64,000 bases of DNA from Nocardiopsis sp. NRRL B-16309 (GTDB taxonomy: Bacteria > Actinomycetota > Actinomycetes > Streptosporangiales > Streptosporangiaceae), in NCBI RefSeq assembly GCF_001279585.1, contig NZ_LGEC01000072.1, forward strand, positions 1-64,000. The letters run 5' to 3'. Every line of letters begins with the position of its first letter. Position 1 is the stretch's first letter. A program made the position numbers and the translations under genes. The notes beneath the pieces were generated by a model. That model was not told the DNA's origin, did no database searches, and worked only from the letters and a program-made list of their open reading frames with translations. Shown here piece after piece: positions 51,498 to 59,769 of this stretch.

Positions 51498-52894
51498 GCC
51501 TCCCATGGGATGTCTGCGGTCAGGACGGTTCCGCCGCCCGCGGGGCTGTGCACGCTCAGGGTGCCGTCGACGGCGTCCAGGCGGTCCCACAGCCCGTACA
51601 GGCCGGTTCCGGACTCGGGGTCGGCGCCGCCCACGCCGTCGTCGGTGACGGTGAGCCGCAGGAGGTCGCGGCGCCCGCGAGCGGCACCGCGCACCCGCTC
51701 GGCGGCGATCGTGACCTCGTGGGCCCGCGCGTGTTTGGTGACGTTGTTGAGCGCCTCGCACGCCGCGTAGTAGGCGACCGCCTCGGCGCGGGGGGAGGGG
51801 CGCTCCTCCAGGTCGATGTCGACCCGGACGGGGACGGGTGCGCGACCGGCCGCCACCGGCAGGGCCGAGGCCAGGCCGTGGTCGGTCAGGACCCGGGGGT
51901 GCAGGCCGCGGGCGACCTGGCGCAGCTCGTCCATGACCTCCTTGGACTCCCGCTGCGCCTCGGTGATCAGCTCCAGCGCCTGTGCGGGGTCAGAGGCCAC
52001 GCGCGCGCGGGCCCGGGTCAGGGTCATGGTCAGCGCGAGCAGGCGCTGCTGCGCTCCGTCGTGGAGGTCGCGCTCGATCCGGGTGCGCTCGGCCTCGGCG
52101 GCGTCGACCATCCGCAGCCGACTGTTCTGCAGGTGCATGAGCCGGCGGCGCACGCGGACCTCGGGCGCGTCGAAGAGCAGCACGCGGTGCAGCAGGACCT
52201 CGGTGGCGACCAGGTACGGCGTCAGCCGCAGTCCCACCAGGGCGGCGAGCGCGCCGACCAAGACCAGCAGGAGCGGGCCGACCAGGTCGGCCGCGCTGCC
52301 CAGGAGGAGGACGAAGGCGAGGCCGAGCAGCGCCGCGGCCGCGGACGCCGCGCCGCACACCACCAGGACCACGACCAGGCCGCCGGCCAGCAGCCCGTGG
52401 AGGCCGGCGATCGTGGTGTAGGCGACCATCGACCAGGCATCGCGGCCGAACACGAAGCGCCAGGTCCGCAGCAGCGGGGTGTCGTCGGCCAGCGGGTCGG
52501 GCGCACCGCTCTCCACGATCCCGAACACCGTGCCCAGCCGTCTGCGCTGCACGGCGCAGCCCAGCCTGGCGGTCAGGGTGGCCGCCGGCGGCATGAGGAC
52601 GACGAAGACGACCACGTCCACCACGAGCTCGTGCCAGACCCGGATGGGCAGGGCCTCCTGCCAGGGCGTGGCGATCGTGAGCCCGATCCAGGTCGCCGAC
52701 ACCACGAGGATGAAACCCGGCACGAGGTAGAACAGGGCCAGGGCCAGGGAGGTCATGAGGTGCAGGACCTCGATCGACCGCGCCTTCCAGGTGGGGCCGT
52801 GATCGACGGTCACCCGGGGCAGGGCGGAGAAGAGCCGCGGGAGGGCCCTGCCTCCCGTGCTCCGCACGCCGCCGCCGGTGTTCTGTTCGGTCAC
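51494..52894 (-). CDS. Sensor histidine kinase (HisKA_3 type)
   Basis: Membrane-bound kinase of 466 residues. The N-terminal half contains about five membrane segments and a sensor-like region. The phosphorylated histidine is in ERDLHDGAQQRLLALT, and the ATP-binding part has ALNNVTKHA (N box) and VTDDGVGGADPESGTGLYGLWDRL (G box, in part). It starts at GTG 52894. It is the first gene of a three-gene operon in which each gene overlaps the next by four bases. The signal is unknown; the DUF4097 partner suggests cell-envelope sensing. Confidence 0.94.
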   Translation of the reverse strand: MTEQNTGGGVRSTGGRALPRLFSALPRVTVDHGPTWKARSIEVLHLMTSLALALFYLVPGFILVVSATWIGLTIATPWQEALPIRVWHELVVDVVVFVVLMPPAATLTARLGCAVQRRRLGTVFGIVESGAPDPLADDTPLLRTWRFVFGRDAWSMVAYTTIAGLHGLLAGGLVVVLVVCGAASAAAALLGLAFVLLLGSAADLVGPLLLVLVGALAALVGLRLTPYLVATEVLLHRVLLFDAPEVRVRRRLMHLQNSRLRMVDAAEAERTRIERDLHDGAQQRLLALTMTLTRARARVASDPAQALELITEAQRESKEVMDELRQVARGLHPRVLTDHGLASALPVAAGRAPVPVRVDIDLEERPSPRAEAVAYYAACEALNNVTKHARAHEVTIAAERVRGAARGRRDLLRLTVTDDGVGGADPESGTGLYGLWDRLDAVDGTLSVHSPAGGGTVLTADIPWEA

Positions 52895-53004
52895 CTGTCC
52901 AATCTAGGATTTCCCGGCCCCGCGGGACGAGGTCATCACCACGAGAGGTCGTGGTGGTGTGAGCACTACCGGGCACCGGGGCGGCGACGAGGGAGGGGAC
53001 GGAC

Positions 53005-53730
53005 ATGGATGCGGCGGGTGTGCCGGTGGGGCCGGTCCTGGACGACGTGGGCCGGATCAACCCGTTCTTCCGCGTGGGCGTGCGGGCCGGGGAGCCGGGG
53101 CTGCGCCCGGTGGCCGACTGCACGGCCGAGGAGGCCGCCAGGCAGGTGGCGCACGTGCGCGAGCGCCTGGCAGCGGCGTCGGGGGGCGGCCCCGCGTCGG
53201 TGGAGTGGCGGGTGGCCGCCTCGCTGTTCCACCAGGGGCTGGCCACCCGGCTGCTGGCCCCGGTGCTGGCCGCCGGGCTGTGCCACGGCGTCCTGCTGGA
53301 CGCGCGGGCCTTCGGCTGGCGTCCGGGCGCCCCGGTCGAGCCGGTCACCCGCCAGCGGAGGGCGCCGCGCGTACGCGGGGGTACGGCGGGTGTCGCGGAC
53401 TGGGTCCACGCGACCGTGGTCACGGGGGCGGCGGCCCGCGTGGCGGAGTCGCTGACGGCGGCCGGACGGGTGGCGCCGGGGCTGCTGCGGGGGAACACGG
53501 CCGCGGCGCTGGCCGGAGCCGTCCGGGCCCTGGGGGCGGACCGCCCCGGGGTGCGCGCCGCCGCCGAGTCCGTGGCACGGGACCTGCTGGCCCGGCCGGC
53601 CCTGGCGGGCACCGGCGGCTACCGGGGTGTGGACGCCGCAGGGCTCGCGGTGTTCCGGCGCAGCACCTGCTGCCTGTACTACCGGCTGCCCGGGGGCGGC
53701 CTGTGCGGCGACTGCGCCCTGCGCGACTGA
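53005..53730 (+). CDS. FhuF-like (2Fe-2S) protein
   Basis: Protein of 241 residues ending in RSTCCLYYRLPGGGLCGDCALRD. The CC-x(n)-CxxC cluster motif is that of FhuF-type siderophore-iron reductases. The N-terminal part is Ala/Arg-rich with a conserved VEWRVAASLFHQGLATRLLAP. It probably reduces ferric siderophores or serves in electron transfer. GGGAGGGG precedes ATG 53005. It is divergent from the kinase gene. Confidence 0.85.
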   Translation: MDAAGVPVGPVLDDVGRINPFFRVGVRAGEPGLRPVADCTAEEAARQVAHVRERLAAASGGGPASVEWRVAASLFHQGLATRLLAPVLAAGLCHGVLLDARAFGWRPGAPVEPVTRQRRAPRVRGGTAGVADWVHATVVTGAAARVAESLTAAGRVAPGLLRGNTAAALAGAVRALGADRPGVRAAAESVARDLLARPALAGTGGYRGVDAAGLAVFRRSTCCLYYRLPGGGLCGDCALRD

Positions 53731-53735
53731 GGGAT

Positions 53736-53764
53736 CCGGGGCGGGGCGGGCGGCCCCGCCCCGG
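53736..53764. terminator. Hairpin terminator between convergent genes
   Basis: Perfect 12-base stem CCGGGGCGGGGC/GCCCCGCCCCGG with a GGGCG loop. Confidence 0.75.
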
Positions 53765-53770
53765 TGCCGG

Positions 53771-54253
53771 TCAGCTTCCCTGGGCGGCGCGGCGGAGCGT
53801 GTCGATGTCGATCCTGCCCATCTTCAGCAGCGCCTCGGTCGTCCGGCGCCGCCGCTCGGGGTCGGTGTCCCGTGTCATCTCCATCACCTCGGCGGGCACC
53901 ACCTGCCAGGAGACGCCGAAGCGGTCCTTGAGCCACCCGCACTGGCTCTCCTGGCCGCCCTCGGTGAGCCGCTCCCAGTAGTAGTCGACCTCCTTCTGGT
54001 CGGCGCAGGCGATCTGGAAGGACACCGCCTCGTCGAAGGTGAACTCCGGGCCGCCGTTGAGCGCGGTGAACGCCTGGCCGTCCAGCTCGAACTCCACGGT
54101 CAGCACCATGTCGGCCGGGCGCATGCCGCCGGGGCCGAAGTAGGTCGTCTCCAGGACGCGGGAGTTCTCGAACACCCCGACGTAGAACTCCGCGGCCTCC
54201 TCGGCCCTCGTGTCGAACCACAGGCAGGGCGTGATCCTGCTGAACTCGGCCAT
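53771..54253 (-). CDS. VOC superfamily protein (PhnB-like)
   Basis: Protein of 160 residues with the PhnB/3-demethylubiquinone-methyltransferase-like VOC fold: SRITPCLWFDTRAEEAAEFYVGVF (in part), FELDGQAFTALNGGPEFTF, and GWLKDRFGVSWQVVP. Metal-dependent enzymes and binding proteins share the fold; the role is not known. AAGGACGAG precedes ATG 54253. It is divergent from the methyltransferase, with two palindromes between. Confidence 0.92.
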   Translation of the reverse strand: MAEFSRITPCLWFDTRAEEAAEFYVGVFENSRVLETTYFGPGGMRPADMVLTVEFELDGQAFTALNGGPEFTFDEAVSFQIACADQKEVDYYWERLTEGGQESQCGWLKDRFGVSWQVVPAEVMEMTRDTDPERRRRTTEALLKMGRIDIDTLRRAAQGS

Positions 54254-54385
54254 GGTCTCGTCCTTGGGTTGTAGGTGTCTGCCCACCACGTTCCTCGCCC
54301 GGACTGACTCGCGCGACCCCCGGAACTCATCGGCCACCCGGATTTTCCCGACGGCCCACCGCATCTTGACCCGACTCGATTGGCG

Positions 54386-54422
54386 TCTCATATGATGAGA
54401 ACCAGATCTCAATAATAGAGAT
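54386..54422. promoter_or_regulatory. Two palindromes in the VOC/methyltransferase promoter region
   Basis: TCTCAT-ATG-ATGAGA (54386-54400) and ATCTC-AATAATA-GAGAT (54406-54422) sit 20 bases apart in an AT-rich patch. They share a TCTCA/GAGA core. A regulator is not encoded next to them. Confidence 0.55.
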
Positions 54423-54480
54423 GAAGGTGTATCGTCGCAGGCGTCGGAACGTGTGACCCCCAACGACGAGGACGGACCCC

Positions 54481-55278
54481 ATGTCCCGCTACACCCACGG
54501 CCAGCACCGCTCGGTGACCGACTCCTACCGCTGGCGCAACGCGGAGAACTCCGCCGCCTACGTGCTGGACGAGATGGTGCCCGGCCGTTCCCTGCTCGAC
54601 GTGGGCTGCGGACCCGGCAGCATCACCGCCGACCTGGCGGCCCGCGTGGCCCCCGGCCCCGTCACGGCGGTCGACTCCTCCCCCGAGGCCGTCGAACTGG
54701 CCCGCGATACCGCACGCGAGGCGGGCAACGACGCCATCGACTTCCGGGTCGCCGACGTGCACGATCTGGACCTGCCCGACGGCTCCTTCGACATCGTGCA
54801 CGCCCACCAGGTGCTGCAGCACGTGGCCGACCCGGTGCGGGCGCTGGCCGAGATGCGCAGGGTCGCGGCCCCCGGCGGGATCGTCGCGGCCTGCGACAGC
54901 GACTACTCGGCCATGTACTGGTACCCGCTGCTGCCCGAGATCCGGGAGTGGATGGACCTGTACCAGCGGGTCGCCCGCGCCAACGGCGGCGAGCCCGACG
55001 CCGGCCGCCGCATGGTCGCCTGGGCCCGCCGGGCCGGGTTCACCGACGTGACCTACACGACGGAGGTGTGGAACCACTCCGCTCCCGAGCGCCGCGCCTG
55101 GTGGGGCCGGATGTGGGCCACGCGCATCCTGGAGTCGGACATGGGCCGCCAGGCGGTCGCCGAGGGTTTCGCCACCCGCGAGGACCTGGAGCGCATCTCG
55201 GCCGGGTGGACCGCCTGGAGCGAGGACCCCGACGGCGTGTTCGCGGTGCCCCGCGGCGCCATCGTGTGCCGGGTCTGA
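54481..55278 (+). CDS. Class I SAM-dependent methyltransferase (UbiE/Methyltransf_11 type)
   Basis: Cytosolic methyltransferase of 265 residues. Motif I is LLDVGCGPGSIT, the post-motif acidic residue is in VTAVDSSP, and motif II-like HQVLQHVADPVRALAEMRR is typical of the UbiE/COQ5-like group. The substrate is unknown. GAGGACGG precedes ATG 54481. Expression is likely controlled by the palindromes upstream. Confidence 0.9.
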   Translation: MSRYTHGQHRSVTDSYRWRNAENSAAYVLDEMVPGRSLLDVGCGPGSITADLAARVAPGPVTAVDSSPEAVELARDTAREAGNDAIDFRVADVHDLDLPDGSFDIVHAHQVLQHVADPVRALAEMRRVAAPGGIVAACDSDYSAMYWYPLLPEIREWMDLYQRVARANGGEPDAGRRMVAWARRAGFTDVTYTTEVWNHSAPERRAWWGRMWATRILESDMGRQAVAEGFATREDLERISAGWTAWSEDPDGVFAVPRGAIVCRV

Positions 55279-55282
55279 AAGT

Positions 55283-55326
55283 CGTGGGACCTCCCTGGGC
55301 CGAACCGCTCCCCGGGAGGCCCCACG
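55283..55326. terminator. Hairpin terminator between convergent methyltransferases
   Basis: Thirteen-base stem with one A-C mismatch (CGTGGGACCTCCC against GGGAGGCCCCACG) and an 18-base loop. Confidence 0.65.
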
Positions 55327-55328
55327 GG

Positions 55329-55970
55329 TCAGCCGTGCCTGCGGGCGCGCAGGACGGCGTCGCTCATGGCGACCTCCCGCCCGTCCGCGACGGTGACCGT
55401 GCGGGACCTGGTCTCGGCGGTGACCACCTCCCACTCGCGCGGGTCCAGGGCCCGCGCGATCTCCTCCGCCGTGACGTGGGCGCCTGCCACCCCGGCGTGC
55501 GGAGCCCGCGAGTGCCGGTCCGACGGGTGGTGGCCGACCACCAGGAGCGTGCCGCACGGCGCGACCGCCTCGCCCAGGCGGCGGTACAGCTCCTGGGGCG
55601 GGCCCTGCGGGTGCGCGTAGTGGCTGCACACCAGGTCGAAGCGCTCCCGGGGTGTCCAGTCGGTCAGGTCGGCCCGGACCCACGCGATCCGGTCGGCGAC
55701 ATCGCGGTCCAGGCCGGCGGCGTGGCGGCGCGCACGCTCCAGCGCGCCCTCGGCGATGTCCACCGCCGTCACGCGCCAGCCGCGCGAGGCGAGCCAGAGG
55801 GCCTCGGTCCCCTCGCCCGCGCCCGCGTCCAACGCCGTTCCGGGAGGCAGGTCCCCGGTCTCGGCCACCAGCTGAGCGTTGGGAGCCCTCCCGTGGAAGG
55901 GCTGCCCATGGCCGTGGCCGTGCCCCTCGTAGCGCTGCTCCCAGTAGGCGCGGCTGAACTCCTCGGGCAT
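55329..55970 (-). CDS. Class I SAM-dependent methyltransferase, paralogue of the gene at 61-663
   Basis: Protein of 213 residues with LDAGAGEGTEALWLASRGW (motif I region) and VTAVDIAEGALERA. It carries a His/Gly-rich insertion near the N-terminus (GHGHGHGQPFHG) that the paralogue lacks. The start is ATG 55970, 20 bases after the stop of the FAD oxidoreductase, so the two are co-transcribed. The cluster FAD-oxidoreductase, methyltransferase and divergent XRE-cupin regulator suggests a detoxification or redox-response role; the substrate is unknown. Confidence 0.9.
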   Translation of the reverse strand: MPEEFSRAYWEQRYEGHGHGHGQPFHGRAPNAQLVAETGDLPPGTALDAGAGEGTEALWLASRGWRVTAVDIAEGALERARRHAAGLDRDVADRIAWVRADLTDWTPRERFDLVCSHYAHPQGPPQELYRRLGEAVAPCGTLLVVGHHPSDRHSRAPHAGVAGAHVTAEEIARALDPREWEVVTAETRSRTVTVADGREVAMSDAVLRARRHG

Positions 55971-55990
55971 CGCGGTCCCCCCTCCGTCCC

Positions 55991-57010
55991 TCACCGTCCG
56001 TGGCGCCGATCGCCCAGGACCCGTGCGCTCACCCGCGACTCCGACTCGGGCGAGAACGGGTCCTCGTACACCGCGACCGCCCGCTCGGCCTCCTCGGCGA
56101 CCAGGTCCGCGTTGATCCGGGCCCCGGCCAGGGCGCCCGCCGACGCCGAGGCGCCGACCTGTGCCGCCAGGTCGGCGACGTTGCCCGCGGCCCACACGCC
56201 GGGCACGTCCGTTGCTCCGGTGGCGTCGACGGCGATGTGCTCGCCCATCCCCGAGGGGTGGGCGCTCGGGGCCAGGCCCAGCCCGGACAGGAACCCCGCC
56301 CGGGCCGCCATCCGCGGCGCCACGGCCAGCGCCTGGCGCCCGACCACCGTGCCGTCGTCGAGACGCACGCCCGACAGGCGCCCCTCCTTGGTCTCCAGCC
56401 CGGCGACCTCGCCCGGCACCACGGTGATGCCGCGCGCGGCCAGCTTCCGCGCGTCCTCCGGGCCCGGCGGCTCCGCGGTGTGGGCGAAGAACACGACGTC
56501 GTCGCTGAGCTGGCGGAAGAGCAGTGCCTGGTGCACCGACATCGGACCCGTCGCGAGCACGCCGACGGCCCGGTCCCGGACCTCCCAGCCGTGGCAGTAC
56601 GGGCAGTGCAGGACGTCGGTGCCCCACAGCTCCCGCACCCCGGGCACCGGCGGCAGGTCGTCGACCAGCCCCGTCGTCACCAGCAGCCGCCGTGCGCGCA
56701 CCGCGCGGCCGTCGGCCAGCTCCACGGAGAACCCCGTCTCCTCCCGCGTCGCGGAGACGACCTCGCCCTCCACCACGTGGGCCCCGTAACCGCGCACCTC
56801 CGCCCGGCCGCGTTCGAGCAGTTCCGCGGGCGGAGTGCCGTCCAGGGCCAGCAGTCCGTGGACGGCCCCGGCCGGAGCGTTGCGCGGGGCTCCCGCATCG
56901 ATCACCGCCACCGAGCGGCGTGAGCGGGCCAGCATCAGGGCCCCGTTCAGCCCGGCGGCACCGCCGCCGACCACCACCACGTCGTAATCGTCTCCCAGAC
57001 GATCGGTCAT
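55991..57010 (-). CDS. NAD(P)/FAD-dependent oxidoreductase (thioredoxin-reductase-like)
   Basis: Flavoprotein of 339 residues. The FAD motif is DVVVVGGGAAGLNGALML, the redox-active pair is CPYCHGWEVRD, and the C-terminal FAD motif is VPGVWAAGNVADLAAQVG. The CPYC motif distinguishes this group from classical TrxB (CATC), and it probably reduces a small disulfide or other acceptor. I chose ATG 57010 with GGAGG eight bases upstream; ATG 57034 is an alternative. It is divergent from the XRE-cupin regulator and likely controlled through TTGCC-GATAT-GGCAA. Confidence 0.92.
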   Translation of the reverse strand: MTDRLGDDYDVVVVGGGAAGLNGALMLARSRRSVAVIDAGAPRNAPAGAVHGLLALDGTPPAELLERGRAEVRGYGAHVVEGEVVSATREETGFSVELADGRAVRARRLLVTTGLVDDLPPVPGVRELWGTDVLHCPYCHGWEVRDRAVGVLATGPMSVHQALLFRQLSDDVVFFAHTAEPPGPEDARKLAARGITVVPGEVAGLETKEGRLSGVRLDDGTVVGRQALAVAPRMAARAGFLSGLGLAPSAHPSGMGEHIAVDATGATDVPGVWAAGNVADLAAQVGASASAGALAGARINADLVAEEAERAVAVYEDPFSPESESRVSARVLGDRRHGR

Positions 57011-57065
57011 CTCGACCACCTCCACGACCACCATGCGGGCCGACCGCGAGAATCCACAAACTCTC

Positions 57066-57080
57066 TTGCCGATATGGCAA
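57066..57080. promoter_or_regulatory. XRE-cupin operator
   Basis: TTGCC-GATAT-GGCAA, a perfect 5-5-5 palindrome ten bases before the regulator ATG and 56 bases from the oxidoreductase start. The same layout with one mismatch is at 752-766. Confidence 0.65.
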
Positions 57081-57089
57081 AGTGCACCT

Positions 57090-57710
57090 ATGGACCACGA
57101 ACTCGACCAGGCCCTCGACAGTGTCGGACCCCGGCTGCGGGCCCTGCGGCGACAGCGCGAGACGACGCTGACCGACCTGGCCGCGGCGACCGGCATCTCG
57201 GTGAGCACCCTGTCCCGGCTGGAGACGGGCGACCGGCGGCCCACCCTCGAACTCCTGCTCCCCCTGGCCAAGGCGCACGGCGTCTCGCTCGACGAACTCG
57301 TGGACGCCCCGCCCACGGGCGACCCGCGCGTCCACCTGCGCCCGGTCACCGGCAACGGCATGACGATGATCCCGCTGACCCGCCGGGCGGGCGGTATCCA
57401 GGCCTACAAGATCGTCCTGCCGAGCGATCGAGCCCGTTCCGAACCCGACCCGCAGACCCACGAGGGCTACGAGTGGCTCTACGTCCTCAACGGGCGGCTG
57501 CGGGTCATCCTGGGCGAGCACGACCTGGTGCTCGGCCCCGGCGAGGCGGCCGAGTTCGACACCCGCGTGCCGCACTGGTTCGGTACCGCCGACGAGGAGT
57601 CGGTGGAGATCCTCAGCCTCTTCGGCCGCCAGGGCGAGCGGGCCCACCTGCGCGCCCGCCCCAAGGCCAGGCGCCCCTCCGAGGACGCCGACCAGGAACC
57701 GGTGTCGTAG
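57090..57710 (+). CDS. XRE family regulator with C-terminal cupin domain
   Basis: Transcription factor of 206 residues. The helix-turn-helix (about 15-70) reads TLTDLAAATGISVSTLSRLETGDRRPTLELLLPLAKAHG (in part). The cupin sensor (about 105-190) has HEGYEWLYVLNGRLRVILGEHDLVLGPGEAAEFD (in part) and VPHWFG. The start is ATG 57090, immediately after the palindrome. It is divergent from the oxidoreductase/methyltransferase operon and probably represses it together with itself. The ligand is unknown. Confidence 0.93.
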   Translation: MDHELDQALDSVGPRLRALRRQRETTLTDLAAATGISVSTLSRLETGDRRPTLELLLPLAKAHGVSLDELVDAPPTGDPRVHLRPVTGNGMTMIPLTRRAGGIQAYKIVLPSDRARSEPDPQTHEGYEWLYVLNGRLRVILGEHDLVLGPGEAAEFDTRVPHWFGTADEESVEILSLFGRQGERAHLRARPKARRPSEDADQEPVS

Positions 57711-57746
57711 ACGGTCACGCGGACACCCCGGGCGGTGGCGACGACA

Positions 57747-57781
57747 CCCCGCGCGTCCTTGGCGCGCCCGCCCGCGCGGGG
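57747..57781 (+). terminator. Hairpin terminator after the XRE-cupin gene
   Basis: Nine-base perfect stem CCCCGCGCG/CGCGCGGGG with a 17-base loop, 36 bases past the stop. Confidence 0.55.
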
Positions 57782-57828
57782 ATATCGTCGACTCCCGTGC
57801 GGACACCGCCGTTCCCGCTGGAGGTACC

Positions 57829-58236
57829 TTGTCCGACCTACCGATCGGCTACTGGCTCAAACACCTGGACCGGCTCATCGAGAACGATCTCGACCGCACC
57901 CTGGCCGCCGAGTCCCTGGGGCGCCGCCACTGGCAGGTGCTCACCTCCCTGCACACCGAACCGGGCACGATCGCCGACCTGGACCGCAGGCTGGCCGCCT
58001 TCCTGGAGGAGGACGAGCCCTCGGTCGCCCCCGTCGTGGACGAACTGCGCGCACGCGGCTGGATCGAGGGCCTGGTCGCCCTGTCCCTGTCGGTCCAGGG
58101 CGAGGCCGCGCACGACGCCCTGTTCGAGAAGGTGCAGGGCGCGCGCCGCCGCCTGGCCCAGGGCATCAGCGCCGAGGAGTACCGCGCCACCGTCGACGTG
58201 CTGGAACGGATGGCCGCCAACCTCGAACGCGGCTGA
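57829..58236 (+). CDS. MarR-like winged-helix regulator
   Basis: Protein of 135 residues with a degenerate MarR fold: WQVLTSLHTEPGTIADLDRRLAAF, a helical EPSVAPVVDELRARGWIEG, and a final dimerisation helix (ATVDVLERMAANLERG). The start appears to be TTG 57829, four bases after GGAGG. It is probably a one-component regulator; no obvious target lies next to it apart from the convergent hypothetical gene. Confidence 0.8.
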   Translation: MSDLPIGYWLKHLDRLIENDLDRTLAAESLGRRHWQVLTSLHTEPGTIADLDRRLAAFLEEDEPSVAPVVDELRARGWIEGLVALSLSVQGEAAHDALFEKVQGARRRLAQGISAEEYRATVDVLERMAANLERG

Positions 58237-58254
58237 ACACGCCCCGGGTCCCGG

Positions 58255-58914
58255 TCACGCCCGGGGCTCCAGGGCGTGGGGGATCGGGTTGACCTCGCCC
58301 GCATCGACCCACAGCACCTCCAGATCGGGGGCCACCGCCCGGGCGGTCTCGTCCAACCGGTGCAGGAGCGCGGACACGGGCAGCGCGCGCACGCCCAGCT
58401 CCGCGGCCAGGCGCCGGTGGGTCTCGTCACGGGAGCGCAGGTAGGCGCTGAGGTGGCGGGCTCCGGGCGGGTTCTCCTCCTCGTCGACGGCGATGTCCTG
58501 GGCGACCATCTCGGCGTGCTTGGCCGTGGCCGCCGCGGGGCCCTGTGTGGCCAGGGTGTGGGACACACCGATGAGGTGGGGCACTCCGATGAGCAGCTCC
58601 ACCGCCTCGGCCAGGTCCCGGCCGAGCACCAGCACGCTCTCGGCGTCGTCGTAGTAGAAGACGGGACGCCGCTCGTCCCCGCCGCAGAGCTGGAACGACT
58701 CGCCTCCGGCGGTGGTGGCCAGGCCGGTCAGCGGCTCGCCCGACGCCAGGGCCAGCGGCACGGCGCCGGCGTCTCCCGCCCGGTCCAGGTAGCAGTCGTG
58801 CCAGCTCAGGACGTCATCGGCCAGCTCACTGCCGCGTAGCCGGGCCAGCAGCCCCGCGGCCGGGGTGTCCTCGGCGGGGTGGTCCGTGCCGGTGAGGCCG
58901 TGGTCGTCGGTCAT
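58255..58914 (-). CDS. Hypothetical protein
   Basis: I do not recognise this 219-residue protein. It is acidic, with no signal peptide or membrane segment. Segments that look folded are PVFYYDDAESVLVLGRDLAEAVELLIGVPHL and the final LEVLWVDAGEVNPIPHALEP. AGGAG lies before ATG 58914. It converges on the MarR-like gene with an 18-base gap and follows the GNAT gene on the same strand, which may share its promoter. Confidence 0.75.
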   Translation of the reverse strand: MTDDHGLTGTDHPAEDTPAAGLLARLRGSELADDVLSWHDCYLDRAGDAGAVPLALASGEPLTGLATTAGGESFQLCGGDERRPVFYYDDAESVLVLGRDLAEAVELLIGVPHLIGVSHTLATQGPAAATAKHAEMVAQDIAVDEEENPPGARHLSAYLRSRDETHRRLAAELGVRALPVSALLHRLDETARAVAPDLEVLWVDAGEVNPIPHALEPRA

Positions 58915-59004
58915 GCGTGCTCCTGTCGGTGCCCGTGCGCGGTCGGGGGGTTGGACGCGCGGTCGGGCATGCGGGTTCCGCGGACGGCCCCGGGCGGGGC
59001 GGAC

Positions 59005-59571
59005 TCAGGTCACATCGACCGGCAGGTCCTTGACGAGTTCGACGAACTCCAGGTCGGAGCGCTTGGGCAGGCCGAAGGCCTCGTCGCCGTAGGGGAAGGG
59101 CTCGGTCTTGCCGGTGGCCTTGTACCCGCGCCGCTCGTACCAGGCGATGAGCTCGGTGCGCTGGCGGATCACCATCATCCGCATGCGCCGGCTGCCCCAG
59201 CCGGCCGCGGCGGAGCGCTCGGCCTCGGCGAGCACGATCCGGCCCAGACCGCCGCCCTGCCGTCCGGGGCGCACCGAGAACATGCCGAAGTAGGCGTCCT
59301 CCCCCTCGCGGCGCATTTCGCAGCACGCCACGAGGTCGCCGTCGACCTCGGCGACCAGCAGCCGGGTGTCCGCGCGGTCCAGAAGGGCCCGGACGCCCTC
59401 GGCGTCCACGCGCTGGCCGTCCAGCAGGTCGGCCTCGGTGGTCCAGCCCTGCTTGGAGGAGTCGCCGCGGTAACAGGCGTTGACCAGGTCCACCAGGGCG
59501 GGGACGTCGGCGGGGGCGGCGTCGCGGTAGGCCGGTTCCGGTCGGGCCGGGTCGTGGTGGCTGCTGGTCAC
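59005..59571 (-). CDS. GNAT family N-acetyltransferase
   Basis: Acetyltransferase of 188 residues. The acetyl-CoA-binding motif is FSVRPGRQGGGLGRIVLAEAER, preceded by VACCEMRREGEDAYFGM, and followed by ELIAWYERRGYKATGKTE, a standard GNAT end. The substrate is unknown. The start is GTG 59571, six bases after AGGAGG; an ATG-initiated longer frame is not supported. Confidence 0.92.
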   Translation of the reverse strand: MTSSHHDPARPEPAYRDAAPADVPALVDLVNACYRGDSSKQGWTTEADLLDGQRVDAEGVRALLDRADTRLLVAEVDGDLVACCEMRREGEDAYFGMFSVRPGRQGGGLGRIVLAEAERSAAAGWGSRRMRMMVIRQRTELIAWYERRGYKATGKTEPFPYGDEAFGLPKRSDLEFVELVKDLPVDVT

Positions 59572-59769
59572 GCTGTCCTCCTGCGCCGTGGGTGTGTCGC
59601 GATCCAGTATCGCCACTCCGCGGGTGCCGGCGCGCACCGGGGCGGAGGTCGGGCGCAGGGCCGCTCCAGCGCGGCCCCGACGCGGCACAGGGCGGTGGTG
59701 CGGACCCCACCACCGCTCCTCGTGTGTACAGGCCCGACTTTCGGCCCCCGCGGGCGTAGCTTCGATGCC

